A program made the position numbers and the translations under genes. A stretch of DNA of 64,000 nt, from positions 3,801,741-3,865,740 of the forward strand of contig NZ_CP110848.1 of the NCBI RefSeq assembly GCF_026240635.1, given 5' to 3'. The notes under the pieces are model-generated. The model saw only the letters and a program-made list of their open reading frames with translations. It made no database searches and was not told the origin of the DNA. Every line of letters begins with the position of its first letter. Position 1 is the stretch's first letter. Below, one piece after another: positions 62,440-64,000 of the stretch. The stretch comes from Trichothermofontia sichuanensis B231. GTDB lineage: Bacteria > Cyanobacteriota > Cyanobacteriia > B231.

Positions 62440-64000
62440 ATGACCGATTGGCAATTCCTAATCCAAAGGGCGGGCGATCGTGCTTGGTTGCCCCTGGATG
62501 CATCCAGTACCGAGATCCTGGAGGGGCGTTATCGGATTGTGGCCCGTTCTAGCCGGAGTAATGTGCCTGCCGAGATTCGCATTACCCACTACGCGCTCGC
62601 GGAAATCCCCCCAAAGCGGCGGGTACAACGGCGATCTAGCCGCATCAATGCCGATGGGTTAATGATGATTTTGCCCTTTACCCTGCTGAAGCCGGGGGTA
62701 TGGGAAGTGTGCTGTATGGCGGATGTCATGGCTGACTTTTTTGGGGAAAGCTGGTCGCATTCAGTCCGGCTTCAGGTCCTGGCTAGCTCGGAAGCCCTAG
62801 ATGACGGGGATTTAGAGGCGCCATTACCGGGAGAGCCAGAACCTGCCGTGGTCAAGGTTCCTGCCACGCGAGTGGCCAACGCTGAGCCGGCGATTCTCCT
62901 AGGGAGACGCTGCGCGAACGCCCCGGCTCCCCGGCTCCCCCATCCCCTGTCGCCTCCTACCCTGCCGGACCCATCTCCGGCGGACTTACCCCTGGTGGCG
63001 GCAACCGCAACGGAGCCAGACCCTGCGTCAGGTGTGCCTGCGCCCGTCCCCGAGTTAGCCGCGATCGCCCCACCTCTACCGGACGCGATCGCCCTGGAGC
63101 CCCAACCAGAACCCGTGGCTTCCTCCTCGGCAGAGGAGTTGGCTCAGAGCCTAGCCCAGGATCTCGATCAGGCCATGCAGAGCTTGTTGGCGACCTTAGC
63201 GACGGCGCCCCTGGATCCCGCAGCGATGGCTTCTGGTATGACCGCTGGGGGGGCGGCTAACTTGGGTCCTCTGACGACGGCGGCGGCACCGGATCACCCG
63301 CCAGCGGTAGCTGTTCCTGAGGTCCAGGAACGCTTGCAGGCGATCGCCCAGCAAATTTCAGAGCAGGTGGTGGAGCGTGCTCTCCAGGAATTTGATCTCG
63401 ATGCCGTGTTTTCTGGCCTCCAGGAGTGGTTGGAAACCCTGCCCGCTTCTACAGCGGCGGCTACAGCGGCAACCCCCGATCGGACGCCGACAGCTAGGGA
63501 AATCCCCCTGGTTGCCAAGCTGAGCGATACCCCACCCGCCGCTGCTGTTGACGTATCTGACGTAGCTGGCTTATTCGACTTATCCGACCTATCCGACTCA
63601 ACAGTTGGGCTGCCCGATGCAGATCTGTTGTTACTGGGTCCCCTGCAATTGTCACTGGAGCAGGAGGCCTATGTCGTCCGTCGCGGCCAACCCTTGCGCT
63701 TACAGGGGGTTGTTAGTCCCAGTGATGAGGTGGTAGAGATAACCACGACGGCGATCGGGGAATTACAGCTATATCTGCGGGACCCCCAAACCTTGAAAGT
63801 GCTGGCCAGTACCTACCAGTTATTGCCGATCGCAACCCTACCCGTGGACTTTAGTTGTGAAGTCAGGATCCCGTCGGATTGTGCGACCCAACTGTTGCTA
63901 GGGGAAGTGAATTTAGTTCAACTCACCCAACCCGATGCGCCGCTGTTAACGGATGAATTGCCCTGGGCCGAGCGGCAACGGTTACAAGAGGAGGCGGCAG
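62440..64000 (+). CDS. Long cyanobacterial protein, 3' end beyond the window
   Basis: The frame from ATG 62440 (GGAGG at 62430-62434) is open to the right edge, so at least 520 residues. It begins TDWQFLIQRAGDRAWLPLDASSTEILEGRYRIVARSSRSNVPAEIRITHYAL, a beta-rich domain with SWSHSVRLQVL, then a long Pro/Ala-rich linker. Next come a helical EELAQSLAQDLDQAMQSLLATL and EVQERLQAIAQQISEQVVERALQEFD, and a second beta-like domain (LSLEQEAYVVRRGQPLRLQGVVSP). In the linker, codons near 62899-62920 correspond to a CTAGGGAGACGCTGCGCGAACG-type repeat and give RRCANA. I do not recognise a named family. Confidence 0.7.
   Translation, partial: MTDWQFLIQRAGDRAWLPLDASSTEILEGRYRIVARSSRSNVPAEIRITHYALAEIPPKRRVQRRSSRINADGLMMILPFTLLKPGVWEVCCMADVMADFFGESWSHSVRLQVLASSEALDDGDLEAPLPGEPEPAVVKVPATRVANAEPAILLGRRCANAPAPRLPHPLSPPTLPDPSPADLPLVAATATEPDPASGVPAPVPELAAIAPPLPDAIALEPQPEPVASSSAEELAQSLAQDLDQAMQSLLATLATAPLDPAAMASGMTAGGAANLGPLTTAAAPDHPPAVAVPEVQERLQAIAQQISEQVVERALQEFDLDAVFSGLQEWLETLPASTAAATAATPDRTPTAREIPLVAKLSDTPPAAAVDVSDVAGLFDLSDLSDSTVGLPDADLLLLGPLQLSLEQEAYVVRRGQPLRLQGVVSPSDEVVEITTTAIGELQLYLRDPQTLKVLASTYQLLPIATLPVDFSCEVRIPSDCATQLLLGEVNLVQLTQPDAPLLTDELPWAERQRLQEEAA

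Overview
The window is a stretch of cyanobacterial chromosome. Evidence: cytochrome c6, the cyanobacterial form of the RNA polymerase omega subunit, an NblB-like HEAT protein, an RRM RNA-binding protein with a glycine-rich tail, Uma2/DUF29/DUF4058/DUF1818/DUF3122/DUF3318 families that are typical of cyanobacteria, and very many GCGATCGC/GATCGC (HIP1-type) octamers scattered through genes. No species is assigned. No rRNA, tRNA or CRISPR array was found.

Layout. 0.4-6.6 kb: a PlsY-like/PEP-synthase-like fusion, an oligopeptide-type ABC binding lipoprotein and a divergent universal-stress protein. 6.8-11.1 kb: rpoZ with several conserved small cyanobacterial genes, two half-size GDT1/UPF0016 transporters, then a MinD/ParA-like ATPase with a winged-helix partner. 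11.1-13.2 kb: a short mobile element followed by a candidate defence pair, DUF4276 plus an AAA ATPase broken by a 13-bp tandem duplication. 13.2-22.6 kb: housekeeping genes (ridA, petJ, radical SAM, Crp-type regulator, tyrS, pyrF) and a repeat-rich probably disordered protein. 22.7-32.4 kb, mostly minus strand: an Omp85 protein, a zinc-ribbon PP2C phosphatase, a lipoprotein cyclophilin, a phosphotransferase/kinase fusion and small proteins. 32.8-43.4 kb: thrC, a secreted duplicated-domain protein, Get3d-like ArsA ATPase, RodZ-like protein, ribH, an orphan DpnA-like methyltransferase and prfC. 43.6-50.3 kb: a catalytically degenerate M48 protein, an RNA-binding protein, galE, uppP and an NblB-like protein. 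50.4-64 kb: an Uma2 gene destroyed by a mobile element, an MFS exporter, an alpha-oxoamine-synthase-type enzyme, a copper P-type ATPase, an FHA protein, a sulfide:quinone-oxidoreductase-like cluster, yidD, a DUF3318 protein and a long protein that runs off the right edge.

The most notable non-genic layer is the dispersed repeats. Two 112-bp non-autonomous elements (11104-11215 and 50933-51044) have a 21-bp perfect hairpin at the same internal offset, related terminal inverted repeats and perfect 8-bp target duplications. One splits the Uma2 gene and the other landed one base after a stop codon. A second family of about 97-107 bp (3676, 6658, 50416, 58055, with partial copies) has TATAGT-type inverted ends. 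Other repeats supply the stop codon and last residues of at least three genes.

The best candidate for an undescribed system is the DUF4276/ATPase pair, whose ATPase frame is exactly restored by removing one unit of the 13-bp duplication. This could be a recent loss or a reversible switch. Everything here was read by eye; homology calls come from recognised motifs and have not been checked by database search.
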